Of a DNA stretch of 64,000 nucleotides, positions 33,179-42,337 are shown piece by piece. The DNA is from JBMORL01 sp049322335 (GTDB lineage: Bacteria; Bacteroidota; Bacteroidia; Flavobacteriales_D; UBA2798). Numbering within the stretch: the stretch's first letter is position 1; each line of letters starts with the position of its first letter. Below the pieces are notes generated by a model that saw nothing but the letters and a program-made list of their open reading frames with translations, was not told where the DNA came from and searched no databases. The DNA is taken from the NCBI GenBank assembly GCA_049322335.1, contig JBMORL010000105.1, positions 1-64,000 on the forward strand, read 5' to 3'. Made by a program: the position numbers and the translations under genes.

Positions 33179-35584
33179 ATGCGCTTTCTGTTTATTATCT
33201 CTTACTGTCTTATTGCTTTTAATGGCTATTCACAAGGAGAAGAAAGGCAATCCTTCTCAAACGGATCCATTATCTATAAACACGCGAACGGAAGAATATC
33301 CGTTATGGGTAACGACAAGGATCGCGAATTTTCTTTTGTCTGCTATTACGACACCAATGGCATACATAAAGCCGAATATCTTCCTTTTGTATCACCTTCT
33401 ATTCCTTATTACCTGGAAAAACCTGTTGAAAAAGGATATGTATTCGATGGTGAATTCAAAAACAGTATGCGCGATGGTGAATGGACCGGAAAATTTCCCG
33501 GAGGCAAAACATACGCGATTCTGAACTACAAAGAAGGGTTACTCCACGGAGGATGTAAAATTTACGATCAGGCAGGAAACCTCTTGCTGGAATGTAATTT
33601 TGAAAATGGAGGACTCCATGGAAAATACATCAGGATGTTCAGCTCTTCTCCGAAAGACACTGCCAAATGCGGGACTTTTACCAACCACATGAAAACCGGT
33701 GAATGGAAAAGCTGGTACAACCCCGGCTATCCCGAATACCATTACGTTTTTTCAGCAGACAGTAAGAGTTACGAAATAATGTACGAATATGAAAATTCGG
33801 GATTGCTGCGGGTAAAAACCATTTTTACAGATTCGGGAAAAGTGATGTACAGCTACATGCCTAAAACAGGAAAGTTGTATAACGTAAACGTATTTAAAAA
33901 GAAAAACAAAAATCCCGATCGTTATTCTTACAATGATGATGGAAATATTAAAATGATATCTTTGGTAACAGATGACATCACCAATAAAATATTTGTGCGT
34001 CAGTATTATCCTGACGGGAAGATACAGGTAACGAGGTATTGCATCAATGGCATTGATGACGGTTTACGAACTACTTACCACCCGAACGGAAAAATTCATT
34101 CCACAATAAACCGGTCGGCCGGATTAAATGACGGTGAAGCTGTTTTTTATGATGAAACCGGCAAACAAACAAGAACCTCCCGATACGAAAAAGGAGTAGA
34201 GATCGTTGATAAAAAAGCATTGGCATCTTCGTGTCATTGCACAACAGAATTTAAACCTATCGGACAAATCAGTTATTTTCCTTCACTGGAACGAATGATA
34301 CCACTGGCAGATGTAAACAAGGCGTTGGTACGCTTCGAGATTGATTCCAGTTATCGCGGACTTTTTATGAGAGATTATAATAAAAACAATGGCTCATTTT
34401 CCAGTGAGTTTATTGTTTATTCACAACCCAAAATTTTTGTAGATGGTCTCTATGGGGTTGTACTGAATATGAATCCCTGCAAAAATCAATCCCTGCACTA
34501 CGAATTAGATGTTCATGCTTCGCATGTGAGTTCACAAAACCTGGGAATAACAGTAGATGAAGATTTTGGCGGATCGGTACTGGATTATTTCAGGTTGTAT
34601 TTTGATTATTACGAACTGGATGAACTGCACCGGCTGAAGGCATGTTGTAATCATTTGATGGGTAATGAAGATGCATTTTCCGGATTTCTGATAAAGAAAT
34701 ATGAGATAGATGCGGCTGCTCCTGAAAATGAGAAACAAAGTGATGAACTCTGGAAAAAAATGCGTGCATATTACGAAGCCAAAAAAATGAACGACAATTA
34801 TGTGAAAATTCTGGAAGACCTCACGCTGAAACTTTATGATCATTTTGTTATTTCAGAAATGCTCGAAGGTCGTGATGTACGTGAATTATTTGAAGCGTTT
34901 TTCTCTGCCGCTTATCAGGGACATTATAGCCTCACTGAACTAAAATCATTTTTCAGCGGAAAAAATTACGCTTCCTTCGGAAAAGGAATGCTCGGAGTAA
35001 AATTGCCGGAACATTTTTTTAAGCCAGAAGGGGAACTGGGAGAATATCCGCTCATCATTTCCTATAAAGGCCTTGATTACACCAATGATCCGGGTGAAAA
35101 AATTTTCATACAGCATGACGACAACTATAAATTATGTTCGCCTTCTTATTTTATGGAAAAAACCGGCATGCATGTCGTTATTCACTCTTTTGCACTTGAC
35201 CTGGATGCTGATGCGGTTTCAACAACAGGGGGAAATGTCTCTTATGACCCGAAAGATATCCCTTTTCATTCCACTATCAGAAAAAGCAGTGTAAATAAAG
35301 AGAGAGATCTCTATACTCCGGATATTTATTTATCCCGATTTATGGGAGCCGTCATTTCGGGGGATGTATGGATAAAAACAGAAAAAGGAAAGATAGATAT
35401 GAAGATGGAAAAATGTATTATAGACGCAAAAGAAGTAAACGGAATTTTGATCTGGCAGACAATCGGCAGCACGATGAGTAAAGATAATGTAACCGCCCTG
35501 TTGAAAAAAAGAGGAGTAGAAATTCATTCCGAAAGCAAAGAGGAAAATGGAATTGTGAAATTGTTTTTCAGAATTGTAAAATGA
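33179..35584 (+). CDS. secreted MORN-repeat protein
   Basis: This protein has 802 residues from the ATG at 33179, chosen because MRFLFIISYCLIAFNGYSQ is a clean signal peptide; an ATG 30 nt upstream is less likely. Residues about 80-350 contain MORN/YwqK-like antitoxin-type repeats (FDGEFKNSMRDGEWTGKFPG, GLHGKYIRMF, YHPNGKIHSTINRSAGLNDG). The C-terminal half has no recognised domain; it is mixed alpha/beta with SCHCTTEFKP at the junction. MORN proteins often act as membrane or surface scaffolds. A TACATTTG box ends 4 nt before the start. The gene sits between the GNAT gene and a decayed copy of that gene's 3' end. Confidence 0.75.
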   Translation: MRFLFIISYCLIAFNGYSQGEERQSFSNGSIIYKHANGRISVMGNDKDREFSFVCYYDTNGIHKAEYLPFVSPSIPYYLEKPVEKGYVFDGEFKNSMRDGEWTGKFPGGKTYAILNYKEGLLHGGCKIYDQAGNLLLECNFENGGLHGKYIRMFSSSPKDTAKCGTFTNHMKTGEWKSWYNPGYPEYHYVFSADSKSYEIMYEYENSGLLRVKTIFTDSGKVMYSYMPKTGKLYNVNVFKKKNKNPDRYSYNDDGNIKMISLVTDDITNKIFVRQYYPDGKIQVTRYCINGIDDGLRTTYHPNGKIHSTINRSAGLNDGEAVFYDETGKQTRTSRYEKGVEIVDKKALASSCHCTTEFKPIGQISYFPSLERMIPLADVNKALVRFEIDSSYRGLFMRDYNKNNGSFSSEFIVYSQPKIFVDGLYGVVLNMNPCKNQSLHYELDVHASHVSSQNLGITVDEDFGGSVLDYFRLYFDYYELDELHRLKACCNHLMGNEDAFSGFLIKKYEIDAAAPENEKQSDELWKKMRAYYEAKKMNDNYVKILEDLTLKLYDHFVISEMLEGRDVRELFEAFFSAAYQGHYSLTELKSFFSGKNYASFGKGMLGVKLPEHFFKPEGELGEYPLIISYKGLDYTNDPGEKIFIQHDDNYKLCSPSYFMEKTGMHVVIHSFALDLDADAVSTTGGNVSYDPKDIPFHSTIRKSSVNKERDLYTPDIYLSRFMGAVISGDVWIKTEKGKIDMKMEKCIIDAKEVNGILIWQTIGSTMSKDNVTALLKKRGVEIHSESKEENGIVKLFFRIVK

Positions 35585-35611
35585 TGTGATAACCTTAAAA
35601 AAAAATGAGTT

Positions 35612-35715
35612 TTTGTTACCAAAAGAAGTTTAAAATGACATTATCCTATTTCAAAATCGTTTGGAACAACGAATATTAAACTGAATGACGGGAATGGGGG
35701 TTTACGTGAATCTAA
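35612..35715 (+). pseudogene. decayed duplicate of the GNAT gene 3' end
   Basis: This stretch aligns over about 95 nt with 32965-33065, the end of the GNAT gene. Shared pieces include GACATTA, TTTGGAAC-ACGAATAT and ATGACGG, ending in TTTACGTGA. In the GNAT frame it reads KRSLK, then a stop, then HYPISKSFGTTNIKLNDG, against KRNFKRHYLISKTFGTTNIK in the intact gene. It has at least one stop codon and a small deletion, so it is non-functional. It implies a former second copy of the acetyltransferase, or a duplication at a junction, with the MORN gene lying between the two tails. Confidence 0.75.
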
Positions 35716-35745
35716 AAATATTTTAAAATAGGTTTATTTCAACAA

Positions 35746-35775
35746 AAAAACCCGCAGTTCTCACTACGGGTTTTT
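35746..35775. terminator. bidirectional intrinsic terminator
   Basis: AAAAACCCGCAGT, loop TCTC and ACTACGGGTTTTT form a hairpin with one mismatch, flanked by A- and T-runs on either side. It separates the plus-strand MORN gene and GNAT remnant from the minus-strand VOC gene. Confidence 0.8.
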
Positions 35776-35794
35776 CAATTTTTAAACCGAAAAT

Positions 35795-36448
35795 TTATTT
35801 CGGCATATTTTCATCGTGGCTTACCATCCAGTTGATACCAAATTTATCAGTGAACATTCCGAAATAGGCACCCCAGAAAGTCTTGTTCATTGGCATATTT
35901 ATTTTTCCACCGGCAGAAAGCCCGTTATAAACACGGTCGGCTTCATCATGACTAAATGCGCTGACAGAAATTGAAAAATTATTCCCGATTACTGTTGCAT
36001 GTCCGTATGCATCCGAACTGTCGCTTCCCATTAAAACGGTTTCATCGCTTATGCAAAGTGAAATGTGCATGATCTTGTTGGCATCTGATTCGGAAACAGT
36101 TTGTCCATCCATGGGTGGCATATCTTTAAATCTTCCTACATACCCGAAATCACCACCGAATACCGATCTGTAAAAATTAAATGCTTCTTCGCAGTTGCCG
36201 GGGAATGTGAGATACACATTTACTTTATTGGTAGGTTTTGCAGGTGCCGCTTTTGGTTTAGCTGCAGATTTTTTCTTAGCAGGTTTTGCTGCCTTTTTCT
36301 TTGCAGGCTTCGCTGCTTTTTTAGCAACTTTTTTAGCCGGTTTTTTGGCAGATTTCTTAGCTGCTTTTTTAACGGTTTTTTTTGCTGCTTTTTTTGCTGC
36401 TTTTTTCTTTGCAGGTTTTGCTGCTTTCTTTTTGGATTTTTTAGCCAT
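35795..36448 (-). CDS. VOC (PhnB-like) domain protein with histone-H1-like lysine/alanine tail
   Basis: This is a 217-residue fusion. Residues 1-~72 are almost only Lys, Ala and Pro, in repeats of KKAAKPAKK and KKAAKKAAKK, like histone H1, HctB or AlgP tails that bind DNA. Residues about 75-217 are a complete VOC/PhnB-like domain (VNVYLTFPGNCEEAFNFYRS, VLMGSDSSD, NKTFWGAYFGMFTDKFGINW). Stand-alone PhnB-like proteins lack such a tail. The tail could tether the VOC domain to the nucleoid, or the repeats could be an expansion. The catalytic or binding role of the VOC domain is unknown. The gene is monocistronic and ends at a shared terminator. Confidence 0.85.
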   Translation of the reverse strand: MAKKSKKKAAKPAKKKAAKKAAKKTVKKAAKKSAKKPAKKVAKKAAKPAKKKAAKPAKKKSAAKPKAAPAKPTNKVNVYLTFPGNCEEAFNFYRSVFGGDFGYVGRFKDMPPMDGQTVSESDANKIMHISLCISDETVLMGSDSSDAYGHATVIGNNFSISVSAFSHDEADRVYNGLSAGGKINMPMNKTFWGAYFGMFTDKFGINWMVSHDENMPK

Positions 36449-36636
36449 AACTGGAATATATTTTTTATCGCCTACTCTATGCGGTTTTCGGCTTGTCCGT
36501 TTTTTTAGGGAAGGCTAAATTATGATTTTCCTGCAAAAACCTTGCGTTTTTTCATGTTATTTTTCCTGCAGCCAGGCCTGCCCTTCAAGGTGTCCGGAAG
36601 ATCGTGTGTCTTCGGCCCGACAGGTTTGAAAAACGA

Positions 36637-39096
36637 TTATTTCTTAACTCCACCCAACTCCATCGCCCCGCTAACTTTTTCATTCATCAGCGCTGCTTTC
36701 ACCACCTCTTTCATTTCCTTTACATAATGGAATTTTAACCCTTTTACGTATTCGGGTTTTATTTCTTCGAGGTCTTTTTTATTCTCTTCGCAAAGCACTA
36801 TTTCCTTTATTCCCGCGCGTTTGGCAGCCAGGATCTTTTCTTTTATTCCCCCTACCGGCAATACTTTTCCACGCAGGGTGATCTCTCCCGTCATGGCCAG
36901 GTACTTTTTCACTTTCCGCTGCGTGAAAGCCGATGCAAGAGCAGTAAGCATGGTAATTCCTGCCGAGGGGCCGTCTTTGGGTGTAGCTCCTTCGGGAACG
37001 TGAATATGCACATTCCATTTTTCAAATACTTCGGGATTTATCTTCAGTTCCTTTGCATGTGCTTTCAGGTATTCCAGTGCAATGGTGGCTGATTCCTTCA
37101 TTACAGAACCAAGGTTACCGGTTAACGTTAATGCACCTTTTCCGGGAGTAAGACTGGTTTCAATAAATAAAATTTCTCCGCCTACAGCCGTCCAGGCCAG
37201 ACCCGTTACCACTCCGGCCACTTCATTATTTTCATACTTATCGCGCTGGTGAGATGGGCCAAGTATTTTATTTAGCTGTGCGATTTCAATTTCAATTTTA
37301 AACTTTTCTTTCATTGCCACCTGTTTGGCCCGGTAGCGAACCAGTTTGGCCATTCGTTTTTCCAGCCCGCGAACTCCCGATTCGCTGGTATATTCTTCAA
37401 TTACTTTTTCAATCAGTTTATCGGAAACTGTAAATTCATTTTCCTTCAGGCCATGATCTTTCAATAATTTCGGAATAAGATGGCGTTTAACGATTTCTGT
37501 TTTTTCTTCCACCGTATACCCGTTCACTTCTATCACTTCCATCCTGTCGCGTAAAGCGGGTTGAATGGAGGAAAGGGAATTGGCGGTAGCAATAAACAAC
37601 ACTTTCGAAAGGTCATAATCCACTTCCAGGTAGTTGTCGTAAAAACCGGTGTTTTGTTCGGGATCCAGCACTTCGAGCAATGCGGAAGAAGGATCTCCAT
37701 GATTTCTTTCTCCTACTTTATCGATTTCATCAAGTACAAAAACAGGATTGGATGTTCCTGCTTTGCGTATATTTTGTATCACTCTTCCGGGCATAGCGCC
37801 AATATAGGTTTTGCGGTGGCCGCGTATTTCAGCTTCATCATGCAATCCGCCTAACGACATGCGCACATACTTTCTTCCCAACGCTTCGGCTACTGATTTT
37901 CCCAATGAAGTTTTTCCAACCCCGGGAGGGCCATACAAACAAAGAATAGGCGATTTCATGTCTCCTTTAAGTTTCAGCACCGCCAGGTATTCAATAATTC
38001 TTTCCTTTACTTTTTCCAGCCCGAAATGATCGCGGTCGAGAATTTTCTGCGCATTCTTCAGGTCAAAAATGTCGGTGGAAAATTCATTCCACGGTAATTC
38101 AGCAATCAGTTCCAGGTAATTCAGCTGCACCGAATACTCTGCTCCGGAAGGATTCATCCGGCTGAGTTTATCAATTTCCTTATCGAAATATTTTTTTACT
38201 TCTTCATTCCACTTTTTCTTCGCTGCTTTTTCCTTTAGTTCTTTTACCTCCTGTTCCACCGGGCTTTCTCCCAATTCTTCCTGTATCTGTTTCATCTGCT
38301 GGTGAAGGAAAAATTCGCGTTGTTGTTTATCAATATCTCCCCGCACTTTCGACTGAATATCATTTTTCAGTTCAAGCATTTGCTGTTCGCGGGTGAGAAT
38401 AGTTAATAATAACTCTGCACGGCTGGTAAGATCTGATTTTTCGAGCAGTGTTTGTTTTTCATGCACCGATACATTCATATTGGATGCAATAAAATTCACC
38501 AGGAAAGTGGGGCTTTCGATATTCTTAATGGCAAATCCCGCTTCGCTGGGAATATTAGGCGACAACCGGATAATGTTCATGGCAATATCTTTCAGCGAAC
38601 TGATAAGTGCCTGCATATTTTTATCGGCCGGAGGAATAGTGGCATCCACAAACTGTTTTACCTGGGCGCGCAGGTAAGGATCATCAGTAATAAAGCCAAT
38701 CATCTCAAAACGTTTTTTCCCCTGGATGATGATAGTTGTACTTCCATCCGGCATTTTCAGCTGGCGGATAACATGGGCTACTGTACCGATCTTATTGATA
38801 TCCTCATAACCGGGAGATTCTTCATCCTGTTTTTTTTGCGATACCACGCCAATAATGCGGTTTCCTTTAAATGCATCATTGATAAGTTTAATGGATTTAT
38901 CGCGGCCCACGGTAATGGGAATGACCACACCGGGAAAAAGCACATTGTTTCGTATAGGCAAAATAGGAAGTTCGGAAGGAGTTTCCTCCCGGTTCATCTG
39001 CTCCTCATCTTCGGGAGTTATCAGCGGAATAAATTCTGTTTCGGGGTCCATGATGTTTCCAAAATCAAAAATATCCTGAGGTTCGTGATCGTTCAT
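36637..39096 (-). CDS. lon: ATP-dependent protease Lon
   Basis: This is an 819-residue LonA. It has an N-terminal substrate-binding domain (about 40-240; [20 protein letters not shown]), an AAA+ ATPase with Walker [15 protein letters not shown] near residue 390 and Walker [11 protein letters not shown], and a C-terminal protease domain. The Ser-Lys dyad is Ser in [14 protein letters not shown] (about 710) and Lys in [14 protein letters not shown] (about 752). Lon degrades misfolded and regulatory proteins in the cytoplasm. Length is normal for Bacteroidota. It is separated from the GlmU-like gene upstream by about 75 nt on the same strand. Confidence 0.97.
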   Translation of the reverse strand: MNDHEPQDIFDFGNIMDPETEFIPLITPEDEEQMNREETPSELPILPIRNNVLFPGVVIPITVGRDKSIKLINDAFKGNRIIGVVSQKKQDEESPGYEDINKIGTVAHVIRQLKMPDGSTTIIIQGKKRFEMIGFITDDPYLRAQVKQFVDATIPPADKNMQALISSLKDIAMNIIRLSPNIPSEAGFAIKNIESPTFLVNFIASNMNVSVHEKQTLLEKSDLTSRAELLLTILTREQQMLELKNDIQSKVRGDIDKQQREFFLHQQMKQIQEELGESPVEQEVKELKEKAAKKKWNEEVKKYFDKEIDKLSRMNPSGAEYSVQLNYLELIAELPWNEFSTDIFDLKNAQKILDRDHFGLEKVKERIIEYLAVLKLKGDMKSPILCLYGPPGVGKTSLGKSVAEALGRKYVRMSLGGLHDEAEIRGHRKTYIGAMPGRVIQNIRKAGTSNPVFVLDEIDKVGERNHGDPSSALLEVLDPEQNTGFYDNYLEVDYDLSKVLFIATANSLSSIQPALRDRMEVIEVNGYTVEEKTEIVKRHLIPKLLKDHGLKENEFTVSDKLIEKVIEEYTSESGVRGLEKRMAKLVRYRAKQVAMKEKFKIEIEIAQLNKILGPSHQRDKYENNEVAGVVTGLAWTAVGGEILFIETSLTPGKGALTLTGNLGSVMKESATIALEYLKAHAKELKINPEVFEKWNVHIHVPEGATPKDGPSAGITMLTALASAFTQRKVKKYLAMTGEITLRGKVLPVGGIKEKILAAKRAGIKEIVLCEENKKDLEEIKPEYVKGLKFHYVKEMKEVVKAALMNEKVSGAMELGGVKK

Positions 39097-39171
39097 CTGA
39101 ATTTTTATTGAAAAGTTGTCAATTGCTGTGCCACTGTGGATATAATGTAAAAATGGCGCAATTATTACGTA

Positions 39172-40344
39172 TTATTTACGGAATTTCTTTGTGATATTGA
39201 AAATCTGTCGGAAAATCTCTTTATCGCCATCACTTAATGTCATGTTTCTGCGGGCCATGACACGTCCTGCTGTTTCTATCGCCTTATCAAGATCGTATTC
39301 GGTAAGTCCCTCCGGGCCTCCCCAGGCGAAAGAAGGAATATTTTTTTTGGGAAATCCGCCTCCGAAAATATTGGCATTTACGCCTGCCGTAGTTCCTGTA
39401 TTGAACATCGTATTGATTCCGCATTTGGAATGATCGCCCATAATTAAACCACAAAACTGGAGGCCGGTGGGAATATAATCACCTTCGGCATCGTTCCACA
39501 TTTCCACATTACCATAGTTGTTTTTGAGGTTGGAATTATTGGTGTCTGCTCCTAAATTACACCATTCGCCAATCACCGAATTACCTAAAAATCCATCATG
39601 TGCTTTATTGGAATAACCAAAAATAACGGAGTTATTCACTTCACCGCCTACTTTGCAATGAGGGCCAATAGTAGTGGGACCGTATATTTTGGTCCCCATT
39701 TTCAACTGTGCTCCTTCACACAAAGCTAACGGTCCCCGGATAAGTGATCCTTCCATGATCTCTGCATTTTTTCCTATATAAACCGGGCCATCAGTGGTAT
39801 TAATAACAGAAGCCTCACATTTTGCTCCTTCTTCGAGAAAAACAGGATGAGTGCCAACAATTTTGTTTGAATCGCTTATTTTCTGAGAAATTTTTCCTTT
39901 GGTCAGAAGTTCGAAATCTTTTTTCATTTCCTCTCCGTTCATCCTGAAAATATCCCAGGGGCGGCTGATCTTTTTCATTCCCACAGCCATGTGTGAAGTT
40001 CCGTCTGAAGAAGGAATAAAATCATTGATATCGCCCGAAAAACAGGAAGCCACCCATGACGAATTTCCCGAAATACTCATTCCGTTTTCAAATGTATTGA
40101 GCTGTGCAGCGATCTCTGCATCCGGCAGAACCGAAGAATTAATGATCACCCAATCTCCTTTTCCGGCATACCCATATTTACCCGAAAGGTATCCGTTGCA
40201 ATAAATGCGAACAGGATGCCCGAGGTAGTTCTCCCATTTTTCGCGGATAGTAAGAATGCCCACACGGATATCTGCTACCGATCGCGTATAGGTAAGCGGC
40301 AAAAGTTGTTGCCATTCGGAATGGTCGTAGAGGATAAAATTCAT
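39172..40344 (-). CDS. GlmU-like putative sugar nucleotidyltransferase
   Basis: This 390-residue protein belongs to the Bacteroidota GlmU-like family. The N-terminal part (about 1-170; LPLTYTRSVADIRVGILTIREKW) replaces the normal nucleotidyltransferase start, and the C-terminal part (about 185-350) is a left-handed beta-helix made of hexapeptide repeats (VYIGKNAEIMEGSLIRGPLA, IYGPTTIGPHCKVGGEVNNS). The canonical GxGTRM nucleotide-binding loop of GlmU is absent, so true uridylyltransferase activity is doubtful. The helix suggests acyl- or sugar-phosphate binding. It lies directly before lon. Confidence 0.75.
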   Translation of the reverse strand: MNFILYDHSEWQQLLPLTYTRSVADIRVGILTIREKWENYLGHPVRIYCNGYLSGKYGYAGKGDWVIINSSVLPDAEIAAQLNTFENGMSISGNSSWVASCFSGDINDFIPSSDGTSHMAVGMKKISRPWDIFRMNGEEMKKDFELLTKGKISQKISDSNKIVGTHPVFLEEGAKCEASVINTTDGPVYIGKNAEIMEGSLIRGPLALCEGAQLKMGTKIYGPTTIGPHCKVGGEVNNSVIFGYSNKAHDGFLGNSVIGEWCNLGADTNNSNLKNNYGNVEMWNDAEGDYIPTGLQFCGLIMGDHSKCGINTMFNTGTTAGVNANIFGGGFPKKNIPSFAWGGPEGLTEYDLDKAIETAGRVMARRNMTLSDGDKEIFRQIFNITKKFRK

Positions 40345-40399
40345 CTTGGAGTAAAAGGTAAAAGTAAGAAAAACGGGCAGATGAGAAAAAGTTAAATTT

Positions 40400-40533
40400 T
40401 TATAATTTTGTGATTATATTAATAAATTTATATATAAATAATAGATTATATTCACAATTTTATATAAATTATGATGATTTTTTATTTAAATCACATTTTT
40501 TATATTAATTTTGTGACTAAATTCGTAATATTT
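40400..40533 (+). promoter_or_regulatory. A+T-rich upstream region with TAATTTTG boxes and inverted TTGTGA elements
   Basis: TAATTTTG occurs twice (40403-40410 and 40506-40513), both exact TAnnTTTG matches. Around the first there is an imperfect inverted repeat: TATAATTTTGTGATTATAT and, downstream near 40446-40464, GATTATATTCACAATTTTA. A third TTTTGTGAC follows the second box. The region precedes the AAA/DUF4143 gene. Confidence 0.4.
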
Positions 40534-41670
40534 ATGATTTCACGTGAAATTATTCCGGCAATCCTAAATCAGGCCGGAAAGGGTAAGGTTATTATCCTTG
40601 TGGGTCCCCGGCAAGTGGGAAAGACAACTCTGTTAAAGAACATTGCTGAGGAATATGGAGAAAATGTTTTGTGGTTAAATGCGGATGAAACGGATATACG
40701 AATATCACTGGAAAAAACGACATCAACACGGCTTAAAAACCTGTTTGGAAAACACAAACTGGTTATCATAGACGAAGCACAATCTGTTGAAAATATCGGT
40801 AAGACCCTGAAACTGGCTGCCGATACGCTGAAAAACATACAGGTTATTGCCACCGGTTCTTCAGCATTTGAATTGCGTAACCGTTCCAATGAACCGCTCA
40901 CCGGAAGAAAAAAGGAATTTCTTTTATTTCCCGTTTCAGTAAATGAAATGTACCGGCATCATGGAAGAACAGAAGAAAAAAGATTGCTGGAACAACGGAT
41001 GATTTATGGCCTATACCCGGAAGTCATCAACCATCCCGGGGAGGAACAACAAACCCTTCGCGAACTGGTAAGCAGCTACCTGTATAAAGATATGTTGCTG
41101 GCAGACGGCCTGAGAAAAAGTTCCATAATTGAAAAACTAACCCAGGCGCTGGCGCTTCAATTGGGTAATGAGGTGAGTTATCATGAATTGGGACAACTAT
41201 TGGGTGGTGTGGATCACAGTACAGTGGAAAAATACATTGATATGCTGGAGAAAGCATATATCATCTACCGGCTTCCGGCTTTAAGCAGAAACCTGAGGAA
41301 TGAATTAAAAAAAGGAAAAAAAATTTATTTCTGGGATAACGGGGTACGCAATGCGATCATTAAAAACTTTAATCCGCTAACCCTTAGAAATGACACGGGT
41401 GCTTTATGGGAAAACTTTATGATTACCGAACGAATAAAAAACAATCACTACAAAGGTAAATGGGTTAATCATTATTTCTGGCGCACTTTTGCCCAACAGG
41501 AAGTGGATTATATTGAAGAATACGAAGGAAAATTTCATGCCTATGAAATGAAATGGAATCCGAAAAAAAAGATAAAATTCCCGAAAACGTTTTCGGCTGC
41601 CTATCCGGGTTCAATACAAAAAATAATTTCTCCCGATACAATGGATGATTTTATGGATGGAAAAATTTAA
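40534..41670 (+). CDS. AAA/DUF4143 family ATP-binding protein
   Basis: The protein has 378 residues from the ATG at 40534 (MISREIIPAILNQAGKGKVI); an in-frame ATG at 40471 lies in the A+T-rich promoter region and would add a hydrophobic run. The AAA-type ATPase domain (about 1-140) has Walker A LVGPRQVGKTTLL, Walker B KLVIIDEAQ and ATGSSAFEL. A winged-helix region follows, then a C-terminal DUF4143 domain with EVDYIEEYEGKFHAYEMKWN, a PD-(D/E)xK-like layout (E-V-D and E-x-K). The family is abundant and often strain-variable in Bacteroidota and archaea, and its function is unknown. A second, distant paralogue is at 60991. Confidence 0.85.
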   Translation: MISREIIPAILNQAGKGKVIILVGPRQVGKTTLLKNIAEEYGENVLWLNADETDIRISLEKTTSTRLKNLFGKHKLVIIDEAQSVENIGKTLKLAADTLKNIQVIATGSSAFELRNRSNEPLTGRKKEFLLFPVSVNEMYRHHGRTEEKRLLEQRMIYGLYPEVINHPGEEQQTLRELVSSYLYKDMLLADGLRKSSIIEKLTQALALQLGNEVSYHELGQLLGGVDHSTVEKYIDMLEKAYIIYRLPALSRNLRNELKKGKKIYFWDNGVRNAIIKNFNPLTLRNDTGALWENFMITERIKNNHYKGKWVNHYFWRTFAQQEVDYIEEYEGKFHAYEMKWNPKKKIKFPKTFSAAYPGSIQKIISPDTMDDFMDGKI

Positions 41671-41676
41671 TAAAAA

Positions 41677-41700
41677 ATCCCGCCAGAAAACTGACGGGAT
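41677..41700. terminator. intrinsic terminator between convergent genes
   Basis: ATCCCGCCAG, loop AAAA and CTGACGGGAT form a 10-bp stem with one G-U pair, preceded by an A-run. It lies between the DUF4143 gene (plus) and rpmE2 (minus) and can serve both. Confidence 0.75.
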
Positions 41701-41723
41701 CAATTCTATTGAAAAAAATAATA

Positions 41724-41975
41724 TTACTTTTTAAACTTATCGTAACGGTTCTTGAATTTATCAATACGCCCTGCGGTGTCAACCAGCTTCTGCTTACCGG
41801 TAAAGAAAGGGTGCGACATATGCGAAATATCCAGTTTTACGAGGGGATATTCCTGGCCTTCGAACTCCACTGTTTCTTTTGTATCTGCACAGGATTTGGT
41901 AACAAACATATAGTCGTTAGACATGTCTTTGAACACAACCAGCCTGTAATTTTCGGGGTGAATACCTTTTTTCAT
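41724..41975 (-). CDS. rpmE2: 50S ribosomal protein L31 type B
   Basis: This protein has 83 residues from the ATG at 41975; a GTG one codon upstream is possible but unnecessary. MKKGIHPENYRLVVFKDMSN and HPFFTGKQKLVDTAGRIDKF identify the type B L31. This form lacks the zinc-binding CxxC of type A and is the normal form in Bacteroidota. It sits at the central protuberance of the large subunit. It has a textbook promoter (41998-42027) and a terminator, so it is a single-gene unit. Confidence 0.95.
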   Translation of the reverse strand: MKKGIHPENYRLVVFKDMSNDYMFVTKSCADTKETVEFEGQEYPLVKLDISHMSHPFFTGKQKLVDTAGRIDKFKNRYDKFKK

Positions 41976-41978
41976 CAC

Positions 41979-42337
41979 TATCTATTTTTAAGGGATGCAA
42001 AAATAGAGAATATTTTTGTTTTGGCAAGGGGTTGTTGTAAAAATATTATTTATTGATTTACAGTTGTTTATATCCGGTTTAACGGTTCATTTTCAGTGTC
42101 TCGCCCCATCCCTGGAGATATATTCTTAAGTGATAACCATACGTCTATAAAGGGAACGTAAATTCAGTACGCAGTTGTTTGGTATCATCCGGCAGAGCGA
42201 ATGTTATAGTGCTATGTCATTTTCTCTCAAACTTCCTTTTATAAAATAATTATTGGAATCGTTTTTCAAAGTGATAATTAAAAACGAAATATCCCGGCTG
42301 TTTCTCCGTTTATAGTGCAATCGTTATCTTTGGTGCC
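41979..42337. other. intergenic region between divergent rpmE2 and beta-helix lipoprotein gene
   Basis: This region of about 360 bp has no credible gene. The left end carries the rpmE2 promoter (41998-42027). The right end carries TATCTTTG (42325-42332), 5 nt before the TTG start at 42338. Nothing recognisable was seen in the middle (about 42060-42300). Confidence 0.5.
41998..42027 (-). promoter_or_regulatory. consensus Bacteroidota promoter of rpmE2
   Basis: Read on the minus strand, TTG (plus 42025-42027), a 19-nt spacer and TATTTTTG (plus 41998-42005) match the -33/-7 consensus exactly. The ATG follows 22 nt after the box. Confidence 0.75.

Noticed and set aside
36195..36518. Hydrophobic plus-strand frame rich in Ala/Phe opposite the VOC gene
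   Set aside because: It is the complement of the lysine/alanine tail codons; the minus-strand VOC domain proves the coding strand.
40380..40533. A+T-rich block considered as a replication origin
   Set aside because: No DnaA-box cluster or dnaA/gyrase neighbours; better explained as a promoter region of the DUF4143 gene.
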